From positions 1-48,830 of the forward strand of contig NZ_JAGDYL010000026.1 in NCBI RefSeq assembly GCF_017565705.1: a stretch of DNA of 48,830 nucleotides. Direction: 5' to 3'. The DNA comes from Leucobacter ruminantium (GTDB lineage: Bacteria; Actinomycetota; Actinomycetes; Actinomycetales; Microbacteriaceae). Position 1 is the first letter of the stretch. Each line of letters opens with the position of its first letter. The position numbers and the translations under genes are program-made. Positions 20,734 to 29,137 of the stretch are shown one piece after another. The notes beneath the pieces were generated by a model. It saw nothing but the letters and a program-made list of their open reading frames with translations. It was not told the origin of the DNA and made no database searches.

Positions 20734-21162
20734 ATGCCCACGCAGTCACCGCAGCGCTTCGGCGACCTCGCGCCCAGCGCCTGGCCGGGCGAACGGCTCG
20801 GGCTTCCCGAGAGCGGCCCGAGCTCGGTCGCACGGCCCGGTCGCCGCATACTCGCCATCATCATCGACTGGGCACTCGCGGCGCTCCCCGCCTACGCGCT
20901 CATCGGGGGCCGGCACCCCGAGCTGTGGAACATCCTGTTCTTCGCGATCCTGCAGATCGTCTTCATCCCGACCATCGGCGGGTCCATCGGCCACCGCGTC
21001 TGCGGCCTGCGCGTCGTCCCGATCGCGGGCGGCTGGGTCGGGCCCTGGCGCCCCGCCGTGCGCACGCTGCTGCTCGTGCTCGTGATCCCCGTCCTCGTCT
21101 GGGACTCGGATCAGCGGGGCTTCCACGACAAGATCGCGGGCACCGTGCTCATCAGGTCGTGA
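20734..21162 (+). CDS. RDD family membrane protein
   Basis: A 142-residue small membrane protein with the RDD domain. An Arg (in PGRRILAIIIDW) opens the first helix and the Asp lies in IIIDWALAALP. A second helix (NILFFAILQIVFIP), the GGSIGHRVCGLRVV loop and a third helix (RTLLLVLVIPVLVW) with DSDQRGFHDKIAGT follow. RDD proteins have been linked to transport, but no substrate is known here. It begins 5 nt after the DUF4191 gene and is probably co-transcribed with it. Confidence 0.88.
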   Translation: MPTQSPQRFGDLAPSAWPGERLGLPESGPSSVARPGRRILAIIIDWALAALPAYALIGGRHPELWNILFFAILQIVFIPTIGGSIGHRVCGLRVVPIAGGWVGPWRPAVRTLLLVLVIPVLVWDSDQRGFHDKIAGTVLIRS

Positions 21163-21184
21163 TCCCTCGCTCGCACCGCCTGCC

Positions 21185-21222
21185 GTAACAGAGGCGAAAC
21201 ACGGGTCGAACCTTTCGGTAAC
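21185..21222 (+). promoter_or_regulatory. GlnR-like binding array of glnA1
   Basis: Four half-sites on an exact 11-bp period: GTAAC (21185), GAAAC (21196), CGAAC (21207) and GTAAC (21218), each separated by 6 nt. This fits the actinobacterial GlnR pattern GTNAC-n6-GAAAC repeated. The last site ends 10 nt before the -10 TAGTCT, so it covers the -35 position as expected for an activator. GlnR itself is not in the window. Confidence 0.7.
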
Positions 21223-21232
21223 CGGGTTCGCG

Positions 21233-21238
21233 TAGTCT
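21233..21238 (+). promoter_or_regulatory. -10 element of glnA1
   Basis: TAGTCT close to the actinobacterial consensus TAGACT. No good -35 hexamer lies upstream; the GlnR-like sites occupy that place. The predicted leader is about 45 nt. Confidence 0.6.
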
Positions 21239-21287
21239 GTTTACAAGCGAACGGCGTCGATCAGACGCCCCAGTCACGAGGAGCAGC

Positions 21288-22712
21288 ATGTTCACAAGTC
21301 CGCAGGAAGTCATCGACTTCATCAAGGAGACGGACGTCAAGTTCGTCGATATCCGCTTCACCGATCTTCCGGGCGTGCAGCAGCACTTCAACATCCCGGC
21401 GGCGACCGTCGACGAGGACTTCTTCGAGACGGGGCAGATGTTCGACGGCTCCTCCATCCGCGGCTTCGCGGGCATCGCCGAGTCCGACATGCAGCTGATC
21501 CCCGATGTCACGACGGCCTACATCGATCAGTTCCGCGTCGAGCGCACCCTGATCGTCGTCTGCGACATCTTCAACCCCCGCACGGGCGAGATCTACTCGA
21601 AGGATCCCCGTCAGGTGGCGAAGAAGGCCGAGCAGTACCTCGTCTCCACCGGCATCGCGGACACCGCGTTCTTCGCGCCCGAAGCCGAGTTCTACATCCT
21701 CGACTCCGTCCGCTACGAGACCACCCCGCGCCGCACCTTCTACGAGATCGACTCCGAGGAGGCGCACTGGAACTCCGCGCGCAAGCAGGACGGCGCGAAC
21801 CTCGGCAACACCACGCGCGAGAAGGGCGGCTACTTCCCGGTCTCCCCCGTCGACAAGCAGGCCGATCTGCGCGACGACATCTCTCTGCGCCTCATCGAGG
21901 CGGGCCTGCAGCTCGAGCGTTCGCACCACGAGGTGGGCGCGCCCGGCCAGGCCGAGATCAACTACCGATTCGACACGCTGGTGCACGCCGCGGACGACGT
22001 GCTGAAGTTCAAGTACATCGTGAAGAACACGGCCGAGACCTGGGGCAAGACCGCGACCTTCATGCCGAAGCCGGTCTTCGGCGACAACGGCTCGGGCATG
22101 CACACGCACATGTCGCTCTGGAAGGGCGGCGAGCCCCTCTTCTACGACGAGAACGGCTACGCCCAGCTCTCCGACATCGCCCGCTGGTACATCGGCGGCA
22201 TCCTGCACCACGCACCCGCGCTGCTGGCGTTCACCAACCCGACGATCAACAGCTACCGGCGTCTCGTGAAGGGCTACGAGGCCCCGGTCAACCTCGCCTA
22301 CTCGGCGGGCAACCGCTCGGCAGCGGTGCGCATCCCGCTCACGGGCTCGAACCCGAAGGCGAAGCGCATCGAGTTCCGCGCCCCGGACGCTTCGGGCAAC
22401 CCCTACCTCGCGTTCGCCGCGCAGATGATGGCGGGCCTCGACGGCATCCGCAACCGCATCGAGCCGATGGAGCCGATCGACAAGGATCTGTACGAGCTGC
22501 CCCCCGAGGAGGCGAAGAACATCCCGCAGGTGCCGGGCTCGCTCGAGGAGGCGCTCGACGCACTCGAAGCCGATCACCAGTTCCTGCTCGAGGGCGGCGT
22601 CTTCACCGAGGAGCTCATCGAGACCTGGATCTCCTACAAGCGCGAGAACGAGATCGCCCCGATGGCGCTCCGCCCCCACCCCTACGAGTTCGAGATGTAC
22701 TACGGGGTCTGA
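21288..22712 (+). CDS. glnA: Glutamine synthetase, type I (GlnA1)
   Basis: Main ammonia-assimilating enzyme: glutamate + NH3 + ATP to glutamine, as a dodecamer in the cytosol. The 474-residue protein shows FDGSSIRGF near the N-terminus, the metal/ATP motif [10 protein letters not shown], the [14 protein letters not shown] loop, and the [11 protein letters not shown] arginine motif. The adenylylation Tyr is present at Y402 in DLYELPPEE, matching the nearby glnE. A GAGGAG site precedes ATG 21288. Transcription is probably GlnR-controlled and the enzyme post-translationally switched by GlnE. Confidence 0.97.
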   Translation: MFTSPQEVIDFIKETDVKFVDIRFTDLPGVQQHFNIPAATVDEDFFETGQMFDGSSIRGFAGIAESDMQLIPDVTTAYIDQFRVERTLIVVCDIFNPRTGEIYSKDPRQVAKKAEQYLVSTGIADTAFFAPEAEFYILDSVRYETTPRRTFYEIDSEEAHWNSARKQDGANLGNTTREKGGYFPVSPVDKQADLRDDISLRLIEAGLQLERSHHEVGAPGQAEINYRFDTLVHAADDVLKFKYIVKNTAETWGKTATFMPKPVFGDNGSGMHTHMSLWKGGEPLFYDENGYAQLSDIARWYIGGILHHAPALLAFTNPTINSYRRLVKGYEAPVNLAYSAGNRSAAVRIPLTGSNPKAKRIEFRAPDASGNPYLAFAAQMMAGLDGIRNRIEPMEPIDKDLYELPPEEAKNIPQVPGSLEEALDALEADHQFLLEGGVFTEELIETWISYKRENEIAPMALRPHPYEFEMYYGV

Positions 22713-22751
22713 TCGCCCCACCGTGAGGCGCCCCGCGCCCGCTCCGAACGG

Positions 22752-22792
22752 CGCGAGCCCCCGGCATCAGTGCCGGGGGCTCGCGTCTTTCT
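22752..22792 (+). terminator. Intrinsic terminator of glnA1
   Basis: CGCGAGCCCCCGGCA pairs with TGCCGGGGGCTCGCG around a TCAG loop (stem 22752-22785), followed by TCTTTCT. It lies 39 nt after the glnA1 stop. Confidence 0.92.
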
Positions 22793-23008
22793 GTCTGATC
22801 GGGCGACTGCGGTGTCGCGGAACGGCTCGCCGTGTCAGGATTCGAGTTCGTCTTCGAACTCTGCACCGTCTTCAGCGAGGAGGGCCTCGAGAAATGACTG
22901 TAAGTATTGCATAACGATCAGGTTACGCTTCGATAACGGAATGAACAAGGTCTATTTCGCGAAGTGACGGTGAACAGCAGGTTGCGAGGGATCTCTGCGC
23001 CCGATCCC
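22793..23008. other. Gap between the glnA1 terminator and glnE, no assigned gene
   Basis: About 215 bp, locally less GC-rich. It holds a GAGTTCG-TCTT-CGAACTC hairpin (22844-22861) and two tiny frames: a 21-codon GTG frame (22832-22897) and MTVSIA (22894-22914), which overlap by ATGA with GAGGAGG ahead of the second. It also has a GlnR-like array (22911-22937). I cannot support a protein gene, but a small transcript is possible. Confidence 0.35.
22911..22937 (+). promoter_or_regulatory. GlnR-like half-site array in the glnA1-glnE gap
   Basis: ATAAC (22911), GTTAC (22922) and ATAAC (22933) sit on an exact 11-bp period with 6-nt spacers. AGGTCT lies 10 nt further, the position of TAGTCT in the glnA1 and glnA2 promoters. 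The half-sites match the GlnR consensus less well than those of glnA1. Confidence 0.4.
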
Positions 23009-23010
23009 TC
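22986..23010. repeat. Inverted repeat at the glnE 3' end
   Basis: GAGGGATC (22986-22993) and GATCCCTC (23003-23010) are perfect inverted copies of the overrepresented octamer with a 9-nt loop, overlapping the glnE stop codon. No T-run follows on the minus strand, so I do not call it a classical terminator. Confidence 0.5.
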
Positions 23011-26000
23011 ACGGCGTCGGGAAGCGCTCGTCCGGCCGATAGCCGAAGAACTCGCGCTCGAACACTGCTCGCGCACGCCGCGAGACGGCCAGCCATCGCT
23101 CCGGGATCTCGGAGACGCGATCGCGCGGCAGGTCGAGCACGCCGGCGATGCCGGAGAGGTCGCTCCAGTCTGAGGGCAGCACGTCGGACGCCCGCCCCGT
23201 CCAGAGCTTCAGCGCCGAGCGCACCGCGCTCGCGAAGCGCCAGGATTCCACGAGATGCTCGCACTCGTCGCGGCTGAGGTAGTCGAGATCGCGCGCCGCG
23301 TCGAGGGCATCGAGCGTCGACACGGTGCGCAGCTCGTCATGGGAGGCGCCGTGCCGCAGCTGGAGGAGCTGCACGAGCCATTCCACGTCGCTGATCCCGC
23401 CGGGACCGAGCTTGAGGTGCCTCCGCGGGTCGGCTCCCTGCGGCAGACGCTCGGCCTCGACGCGCGCCTTGATCCGCCGCACCTCGCGCACGTCGTTCTC
23501 GCCGAACGCCTCCGGGTATCGGATCTCGTCCGCGAGATCCTCGAAGGCGTCCCCCAGCTCGGCGCTCCCCGCGACCCAGCGGGCGCGGAGCAGCGCTTGG
23601 GCCTCCCAGGTCACCGACCACCGCTCGTAGTAGCTCCGATAGGCGTCGAGGCTGCGCACGATCGGGCCGTTCTTGCCCTCGGGCCGCAGGTCGAAGTCGA
23701 GGTCGACCGGGAACCGGGGGTCGGAGACCAGGCGTCTGAGCTCGGAGATCAAGCGCGTCGCCTCGCGCGATGCGCGCTCGCCGGGAACGCCCTCGGCGGC
23801 CCTGAAGACGGCGACGATGTCGATGTCCGAGGCGAAGCCGAGCTCGCGCCCGCCGTACCGTCCCATGCCGATCAGCGCGATCTCCGGCAGCGGATCGGTG
23901 CGCGTCTGCTGGTGCTCGGTGCGCAGGGCCATCAGCAGCGCGTCCAGGAGCGCCGTGTGCGCGGCATCGAGCCCGGCCGCGACCTCGCCGTCGCCGATGA
24001 CCCCGGTCACCCGCCCCATGGCGAGGCGCAGCACCTCGCGGCGGTGCACGGCGCGCAGCATCCGCGCGGCGTCCTCAGCGCTGTGACGGCGGGAGGCGAG
24101 GGAGCGCATCTCCTCGAGCAGCGGCGCGAGCTGCGCCGGTCGCAGCGTCTCGTCGCGCTCGAGCCACGCGACCGCCTCGGGGATCGATTCGAGCAGCTCG
24201 GCGGAGAAGCGGGAGTTCGCGAGCACCCTGGTCAGCCGTTCGGCGGCCTCGGTCCCGTCCCGCAGCAGACGAAGGTACCAGGGGGTCTCGTGATTCGCCT
24301 CGCTCACGCGCCGGAACGCGAGCAGACCGTAGTCGGGATCCGTGCCGTCCGAGAGCCACTGCAGCAGCACTGGCATGAGGTTCCGCTGGATCCGCGCCCG
24401 CCGCGACGTGCCGCGGGTGAGGGCGCCGAGGTGCCGCATCGCGCCGTCGGGATCCTTGAAGCCGATGCTCGCGAGACGGGCGCGGGCCTCGTCGCTGCCG
24501 AGCACCAGCTCCTCCTCGGGCAGCGCGGCGACGGCGCTCAGCAGCGGCGCGTAGAAGATCTTGAGATGCAGCTCGCGCACTTCCCGCTTCACGGCGCCCC
24601 ACCGGGCCAGCAGCTCGTCTCCCGTGTCCGCGAGGCCGCTCGCGCGGGCGAGCACCCTCAGGTGCTCGGAGTCGCGCGGCATGAGCGCCGTGCGTCGCAG
24701 GCCGCGCAGCTGCAGCCGGTGCTCGAGCACGCGCAGGAAGCGGTAGTCGGCCGCGAGCCGTTCGCCGTCGCCGCGCGCGACGAAGCCGCCCTCGACGAGT
24801 GCGCGCAGCGCGGGGAGCGTGCCCCGCAGGTGCAGCTGGTCGTGATACTGGCCGTGCACCAGCTGCAGCAGCTGCACGCTGAACTCGATGTCGCGCAGGC
24901 CGCCGGGGCCGAGTTTCAGCTGCACCTCGAGCTCGTCGTCGGCGATGTGCTCGGTGACGCGCTGCCGCATGCGCTGCACCGAGCCGACGAAGTCCTCGCG
25001 CGACGAGGACGACCAGACGTGCTCCCTGGTCTGCTCGACGAAGCTCTCGCCGAGCTCGATGTCGCCCGCGACGGCGCGCGCCTTGAGCAGCGCCTGGAAC
25101 TCCCACGTCTTCGCCCAGCGCTCGTAGTAGCTCGTCATCGACCCGAGCGTCCGTACGAGCGCGCCGTGCCTGCCCTCGGGGCGCAGGTTCGCGTCGAGCT
25201 GCCAGAGCGGCGGCTCGGTGGCGGGGTCGTGGATGCCGCGCATCGTCTCGCTCGCCAACCGCGTCGCGAGGCGGATCAGGGCGTCGCCGCCGAGGGTCTC
25301 GTCGTCGGTCGACTCCGCGATGAAGACGACGTCGACGTCGGACACGACGTTGAGCTCCTCGGCCCCGCACTTGCCCATCGCGACGATCGCGAGGCGCACC
25401 GCGTCGAGACGTTCCGGCCGCACGGGCGGCCCGGCCTCTCCCGAGGCGATCGATGCGCGGGCGACGAGCAGGGATGCTTCGATCGCGCCGGCCGCCAGGT
25501 CGGAGAGCGACGCCGCCACGGCTTCGAAGAGCTCCAGCGCCCCGCCGCCCGGGGTTCGCTCGAGTTCGTAGAGCATCACCTCCGCGAGCAGTTCCCGGTA
25601 GCGCACGCGGAGCGCGTTCCAGCCGTCGGCGCAGGTGAGCACCGGTCGGTCGGCGGCGGTTCCGCGGGTGCGCACCGCCTCGGTGAGCTCGGCAGCGGCC
25701 TCGCCGCGGGAGACGATGTGGCCACCTCCCTCGAGCAGTGCGGCGAGGCGCTCTGGGCGCCTGGCGAAGAAGTCGCCGAGCGCGGGAGAGGCGCCGAAGA
25801 GTCGTGCCATGCGGCGCCACGACGCCGTGTTCAGGGAGTCGAGGGATCGCGGCTGCTGCTCGCGCAGCAGCCGCACGCGGGCGAGCGCCGCATCGGGGTC
25901 GGCCGCGACCGAGAAGGCGTCGAGCAGATCGGAGACCGGGAGGCGCAGTCCCTCACCGAGCTCGGCGAGCTGCTCGCGCGCGCCCGCCAGCTCCTGGAAT

Positions 26001-26074
26001 CCCGCACGCGCGATATCGGCGAGCCGCAGTTCGCCGCCACCGCGCGCAGCGCCAGCCACACCGGCCCCGATCAC
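23009..26074 (-). CDS. glnE: Bifunctional glutamine synthetase adenylyltransferase/adenylyl-removing enzyme
   Basis: Adds AMP to, and removes it from, the regulatory Tyr of glutamine synthetase GlnA1, thereby tuning nitrogen assimilation. The 1021-residue protein has two nucleotidyltransferase domains. The N-terminal deadenylylating one has GKCGAEELNVVSDVDVVFI near residue 245. The C-terminal adenylylating one has GMGRYGGRELGFASDIDIV near residue 750. Both keep the DxD metal aspartates, so both activities should be intact. The start is GTG 26074, overlapping the glnA2 stop by GTGA, so translation is coupled. It converges on glnA1 from the other side. Confidence 0.96.
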   Translation of the reverse strand: MIGAGVAGAARGGGELRLADIARAGFQELAGAREQLAELGEGLRLPVSDLLDAFSVAADPDAALARVRLLREQQPRSLDSLNTASWRRMARLFGASPALGDFFARRPERLAALLEGGGHIVSRGEAAAELTEAVRTRGTAADRPVLTCADGWNALRVRYRELLAEVMLYELERTPGGGALELFEAVAASLSDLAAGAIEASLLVARASIASGEAGPPVRPERLDAVRLAIVAMGKCGAEELNVVSDVDVVFIAESTDDETLGGDALIRLATRLASETMRGIHDPATEPPLWQLDANLRPEGRHGALVRTLGSMTSYYERWAKTWEFQALLKARAVAGDIELGESFVEQTREHVWSSSSREDFVGSVQRMRQRVTEHIADDELEVQLKLGPGGLRDIEFSVQLLQLVHGQYHDQLHLRGTLPALRALVEGGFVARGDGERLAADYRFLRVLEHRLQLRGLRRTALMPRDSEHLRVLARASGLADTGDELLARWGAVKREVRELHLKIFYAPLLSAVAALPEEELVLGSDEARARLASIGFKDPDGAMRHLGALTRGTSRRARIQRNLMPVLLQWLSDGTDPDYGLLAFRRVSEANHETPWYLRLLRDGTEAAERLTRVLANSRFSAELLESIPEAVAWLERDETLRPAQLAPLLEEMRSLASRRHSAEDAARMLRAVHRREVLRLAMGRVTGVIGDGEVAAGLDAAHTALLDALLMALRTEHQQTRTDPLPEIALIGMGRYGGRELGFASDIDIVAVFRAAEGVPGERASREATRLISELRRLVSDPRFPVDLDFDLRPEGKNGPIVRSLDAYRSYYERWSVTWEAQALLRARWVAGSAELGDAFEDLADEIRYPEAFGENDVREVRRIKARVEAERLPQGADPRRHLKLGPGGISDVEWLVQLLQLRHGASHDELRTVSTLDALDAARDLDYLSRDECEHLVESWRFASAVRSALKLWTGRASDVLPSDWSDLSGIAGVLDLPRDRVSEIPERWLAVSRRARAVFEREFFGYRPDERFPTP

Positions 26075-27408
26075 ACCGTGTCGAGCATCGAGGAGAGCTC
26101 GTAGGGCGTCACCTGGCTGCGGTAGCGGGCGACCTCCCTGCGCTTGTCTCGGAGGAAGTAGGCGAAGACCTGCTCCCCCAGCGTCTCGGCGACGAGCTCC
26201 GAGCGCTCCATCACGGCGAGCGCGTGGTCGAGGCTCGACGGGAGCGGGTCGAAGCCCATGGCGCGCCGCTCGCCGTCGCTGAGCGCCCAGACGTTGTTCT
26301 CGGCCTCGGGCGGAAGCTCGTACTCCTCCTCGATCCCTTTCAGGCCGGCGGCGAGCAGCACCGAGAAGCCGAGGTAGGGGTTCACCGCGCAGTCGATGGC
26401 ACGGTACTCGACGCGGGCGGCGCCGCCCTTGTTCGGCTTGTACATGGGGATGCGCACGAGCGCCGAGCTGTTGTTGTGTCCCCAGCTGACGAATGACGGA
26501 GCCTCGTCACCGCCCCAGAGCCGCTTGTAGGAGTTGATGTACTGGTTCGTGACCGCCGTGATCTCGGGGGCGTGGCGCAGCAGGCCCGCGACGAAGCGAC
26601 GGCCCGTCTGCGACAGCTGGTACTTCGCTGCGGGGTCGTAGAAGGCGTTGGTGTCGCCCTCGAAGAGCGACAGGTGCGTGTGCATGCCGGAGCCCGGCTG
26701 ATTCGCGAGCGGCTTCGGCATGAAGGTGGCGTGCACGCCCTGCGCGATGGCGACCTCCTTCACGACCGTGCGGAAGGTCATGATGTTATCGGCCGTCGTG
26801 AGCGCGTCGGCGTAGCGCAAGTCGATCTCGTTCTGCCCGGGGCCGCCCTCGTGGTGGCTGAACTCGACCGAGATGCCGAGGTCCTCGAGCATGTTGACGG
26901 CGTCCCGGCGGAAGTCGTGCGCGGTGCCGCCGGGCACGTTGTCGAAGTAGCCTGCACGGTCGACGGGGATCGGGCCCTCGGGGCCGAGCTCCTTCGAGCG
27001 CAGCAGGTAGAACTCCATCTCGGGGTGCGTATAGAAGGAGAAGCCCAGCTCGGCCGCCCGCTCGAGGGTGCGTTTGAGCACGTTGCGCGGATCCGCGATG
27101 GCCGGCTCGCCGTTGGGAGTGCGGATCTCGCAGAACATGCGCGCGCTCGGCTGATCCTGGCTGCGCCACGGCAGCAGCTGGAAGGTCGAGGGATCGGGCA
27201 CAGCGAGCAGATCGGACTCGTAGGCGCGCGTGAGCCCCTCGATGGCCGATCCGTCGAAGCCGATGCCTTCGCCGAACGCGCCCTCCACCTCGGCGGGCGC
27301 GATGGCCACCGACTTGAGGGTGCCGGAGACGTCGGTGAACCAGAGGCGCACGAAGCGCACGCCCCGCTCCTCGATGGTGCGAAGCACAAAATCACGCTGC
27401 TTGCTCAC
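26071..27408 (-). CDS. glnA2: Glutamine synthetase family protein GlnA2
   Basis: A second type I glutamine synthetase-like enzyme, 445 residues. It has FDGSAIEG, the HPEMEFYLL metal motif, the FMPKPLANQPGSGMHTH loop, NNSSALVRIP and the C-terminal EYELPPEAENN. The DLYELPPEE adenylylation block of GlnA1 is replaced, so control by GlnE is unlikely, as reported for mycobacterial GlnA2. Whether it makes glutamine or a gamma-glutamyl product (some homologues act on polyamines) cannot be told from sequence. The gene starts at ATG 27408 under a promoter built like that of glnA1 and is coupled to glnE. Confidence 0.94.
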   Translation of the reverse strand: MSKQRDFVLRTIEERGVRFVRLWFTDVSGTLKSVAIAPAEVEGAFGEGIGFDGSAIEGLTRAYESDLLAVPDPSTFQLLPWRSQDQPSARMFCEIRTPNGEPAIADPRNVLKRTLERAAELGFSFYTHPEMEFYLLRSKELGPEGPIPVDRAGYFDNVPGGTAHDFRRDAVNMLEDLGISVEFSHHEGGPGQNEIDLRYADALTTADNIMTFRTVVKEVAIAQGVHATFMPKPLANQPGSGMHTHLSLFEGDTNAFYDPAAKYQLSQTGRRFVAGLLRHAPEITAVTNQYINSYKRLWGGDEAPSFVSWGHNNSSALVRIPMYKPNKGGAARVEYRAIDCAVNPYLGFSVLLAAGLKGIEEEYELPPEAENNVWALSDGERRAMGFDPLPSSLDHALAVMERSELVAETLGEQVFAYFLRDKRREVARYRSQVTPYELSSMLDTV

Positions 27409-27444
27409 ACTCGCTCCGTTCCGCTCGACTGCTCGACATGTTTC

Positions 27445-27450
27445 AGACTA
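27445..27450 (-). promoter_or_regulatory. -10 element of glnA2-glnE
   Basis: TAGTCT on the minus strand, identical to the -10 of glnA1, with a predicted leader of about 30 nt. Confidence 0.6.
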
Positions 27451-27460
27451 GCGCTCCCCT

Positions 27461-27476
27461 GTGACAGACGTGTTTC
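27461..27476 (-). promoter_or_regulatory. GlnR-like box of glnA2
   Basis: On the minus strand GAAAC-n6-GTCAC, ending 10 nt before TAGTCT. This is the same half-site spacing and same distance to the -10 as at glnA1. Only two half-sites are clear here. Confidence 0.6.
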
Positions 27477-27536
27477 GGGCGCCCGATCCGCCGCCCGATG
27501 TCCGCGGATCGACCCCGCCGCAGTCCGAACCGCCGC

Positions 27537-27740
27537 TCAATCCTCCGCGGCGTCCTCCTCCGCCCACTTGCGGGCGCGCTCGGCGACGATGTCGTTCGCC
27601 CTGGCCGCCTCGTCGCGGGTGGCGAAGGGGCCGAGGCGGTCGACCGACAGCGACTGCGGCCCCTCCTCGACCTCGCCGGTGCGGGTGTTGAACCAGAAGG
27701 TCTCCGAGGGATCGTCGATCCCCCACTCCTGCTTGCCCAT
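27537..27740 (-). CDS. SPOR domain-like small protein
   Basis: A 67-residue acidic protein with WFNTRTGEVEEGPQS and GPFATRDEAARANDIV, resembling the short SPOR-type proteins annotated next to map in Microbacteriaceae. SPOR domains usually bind denuded peptidoglycan, but this one has no signal peptide or membrane helix, so it would be cytosolic and its role is unclear. ATG 27740 has GAGGAG 7 nt upstream. It is divergent from map with a 61-bp gap. Confidence 0.75.
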   Translation of the reverse strand: MGKQEWGIDDPSETFWFNTRTGEVEEGPQSLSVDRLGPFATRDEAARANDIVAERARKWAEEDAAED

Positions 27741-27789
27741 GGTCGCTCCTCTCGTCGGATCGCCGGAGAGCTCGGCTCCCGGCACTTCA

Positions 27790-27795
27790 TAGACT
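27790..27795 (+). promoter_or_regulatory. -10 element, leaderless start of map
   Basis: TAGACT, identical to the actinobacterial -10 consensus, 6 nt before ATG 27802 (spacer AGAGGC). Confidence 0.7.
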
Positions 27796-27801
27796 AGAGG
27801 C

Positions 27802-28671
27802 ATGCCTTTCGATTCTCACGGCCACCTCGTTCCCGGCGCGCTTCCCGCGGGGCGGACGGTGCCGTCGTCCATCGCCCGCCCGCCCTACGTCGGCCTCGTC
27901 GCGCCTCCGAAGCACGAGGGCGACGACACCTACGCCGAGCACGAGATCGACCGTATCCGCGCCGCGGGCCGCATCGCCTCCCGCGCGCTCGACGCGGTGG
28001 GCGAAGCCGTGCGACCGGGCGTCACGACGGCCGAGCTCGACCGCATCGCCCACGAGTACGTGGTGTCGCAGGGCGCCTACCCCTCGACCCTCGGCTACCG
28101 CGGCTATCGCGCCTCCTCGTGCACCTCGGTCAACGAGGTCATCTGCCACGGCATCCCCGATGACACGGTGCTGCGCGAGGGCGACATCGTGAACGTCGAC
28201 GTCACCGCCTACCTCGACGGGTTCCACGGCGATACCAACCGCACCTTCCGGGTCGGCGCCGTCGCCGAGGAGGTGGATCTGCTCATCGAGCGCACCCACG
28301 AGGCCATGCTGCGAGGGATCAGGGCGGCGAGACCCGGGCGCCAGGTCAACGTCATCGGCCGCGTGATCGAGACCTACGCGAAGCGCTTCGGCTACGGCGT
28401 GGTGCGCGACTTCACCGGGCACGGCGTCGGCTCGTCGTTCCACTCGGGGCTCATCATCCCCCACTACGACTCGGCGCCGGTCTACGACGACGTCATCCGC
28501 CCGAACATGGTCTTCACGGTCGAGCCGATGCTCACGCTCGGCACCCACGAGTGGGATCAGTGGGACGACGGCTGGACGGTCACGACGCGCGACAAGAGCA
28601 TCACCGCCCAGTTCGAGCACACGATCGTGGTGCGCGAAGACGGCTTCGAGCTGCTCACCGTCTCGGACTAG
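27802..28671 (+). CDS. map: Methionine aminopeptidase, type I
   Basis: Removes the initiator methionine from nascent proteins, using a dinuclear metal site. The 289-residue protein carries the metal ligands in family order: the two Asp in VNVDVTAYLDGFHGDTNR, His in FTGHGVGSSFH, Glu in FTVEPML and Glu in AQFEHT. It has the ~35-residue N-terminal extension with a PPKHEG segment seen in long actinobacterial MetAP1 (MapB type). A consensus TAGACT lies 6 nt before the ATG, and the transcript is probably leaderless. RNase P RNA follows on the same strand. Confidence 0.96.
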   Translation: MPFDSHGHLVPGALPAGRTVPSSIARPPYVGLVAPPKHEGDDTYAEHEIDRIRAAGRIASRALDAVGEAVRPGVTTAELDRIAHEYVVSQGAYPSTLGYRGYRASSCTSVNEVICHGIPDDTVLREGDIVNVDVTAYLDGFHGDTNRTFRVGAVAEEVDLLIERTHEAMLRGIRAARPGRQVNVIGRVIETYAKRFGYGVVRDFTGHGVGSSFHSGLIIPHYDSAPVYDDVIRPNMVFTVEPMLTLGTHEWDQWDDGWTVTTRDKSITAQFEHTIVVREDGFELLTVSD

Positions 28672-28706
28672 CATCGGCGCGCACTACGGCGTGCACTACA
28701 CTGGGA

Positions 28707-29093
28707 CCCGGAATGGGCCGCTGGACGGTCGCGTCGCGGGTCGCTTCGGCGGCGCCGCGCCGAGGAACGTCCGGGCTGCACAGAGGAGGACGGTGGGTAA
28801 CGCCCACCCGGGGCAACCCGCGAGAAAGTGCAACAGAGAGCAGACCGCCCGCTCCGGTTCGCCGGGCGGGTAAGGGTGAAAGGGTGGTGTAAGAGACCAC
28901 CGGCGTCCGTGGTGACACGGACGGCCAGGTAAACCTCGTCCGCAGCAAGGCCAGACAGCAGGCGTCGACGCTCCTCGCCGAGTCTGCGGGTAGGCCGCTA
29001 GAGGGTACTGGCAACAGTGCCCCGAGAGAGATGACCGTCACCGATCGCTTCGCCGATCGGGACAGAACCCGGCGTACAGGCGGCCCATTCCCC
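28707..29093 (+). ncRNA. rnpB: RNase P RNA, type A (rnpB)
   Basis: Catalytic RNA that matures the 5' ends of tRNAs. The termini pair: GGAATGGGCC at 28710 with GGCCCATTCC at 29082 (helix P1). Conserved blocks appear in order: GAGGAACGTCCGGGCT; GGTAACGCCC; AGAAAGTGCAACAGAGAGCAGACCGCC split as in the family; GTAAGGGTGAAAGGGTGG; GTGTAAGAGACCACC; GGTAAACCTCGTCCGCAGCAAGGCC split likewise; GGGTAGGCCGCTAGAGG; and GGGACAGAACCCGGCGTACAG near the 3' end. Boundaries are good to a few nucleotides. It converges on the coiled-coil gene at 29138. Confidence 0.95.
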
Positions 29094-29137
29094 CGCGTGC
29101 GCGACGCGCTGCTCGTCGCCCGTGTGCCCGACGCGCG

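Noticed and set aside
23255..26104. 949-codon open frame on the + strand opposite glnE
   Set aside because: Shadow of glnE; no domain, no ribosome site, and biased composition.
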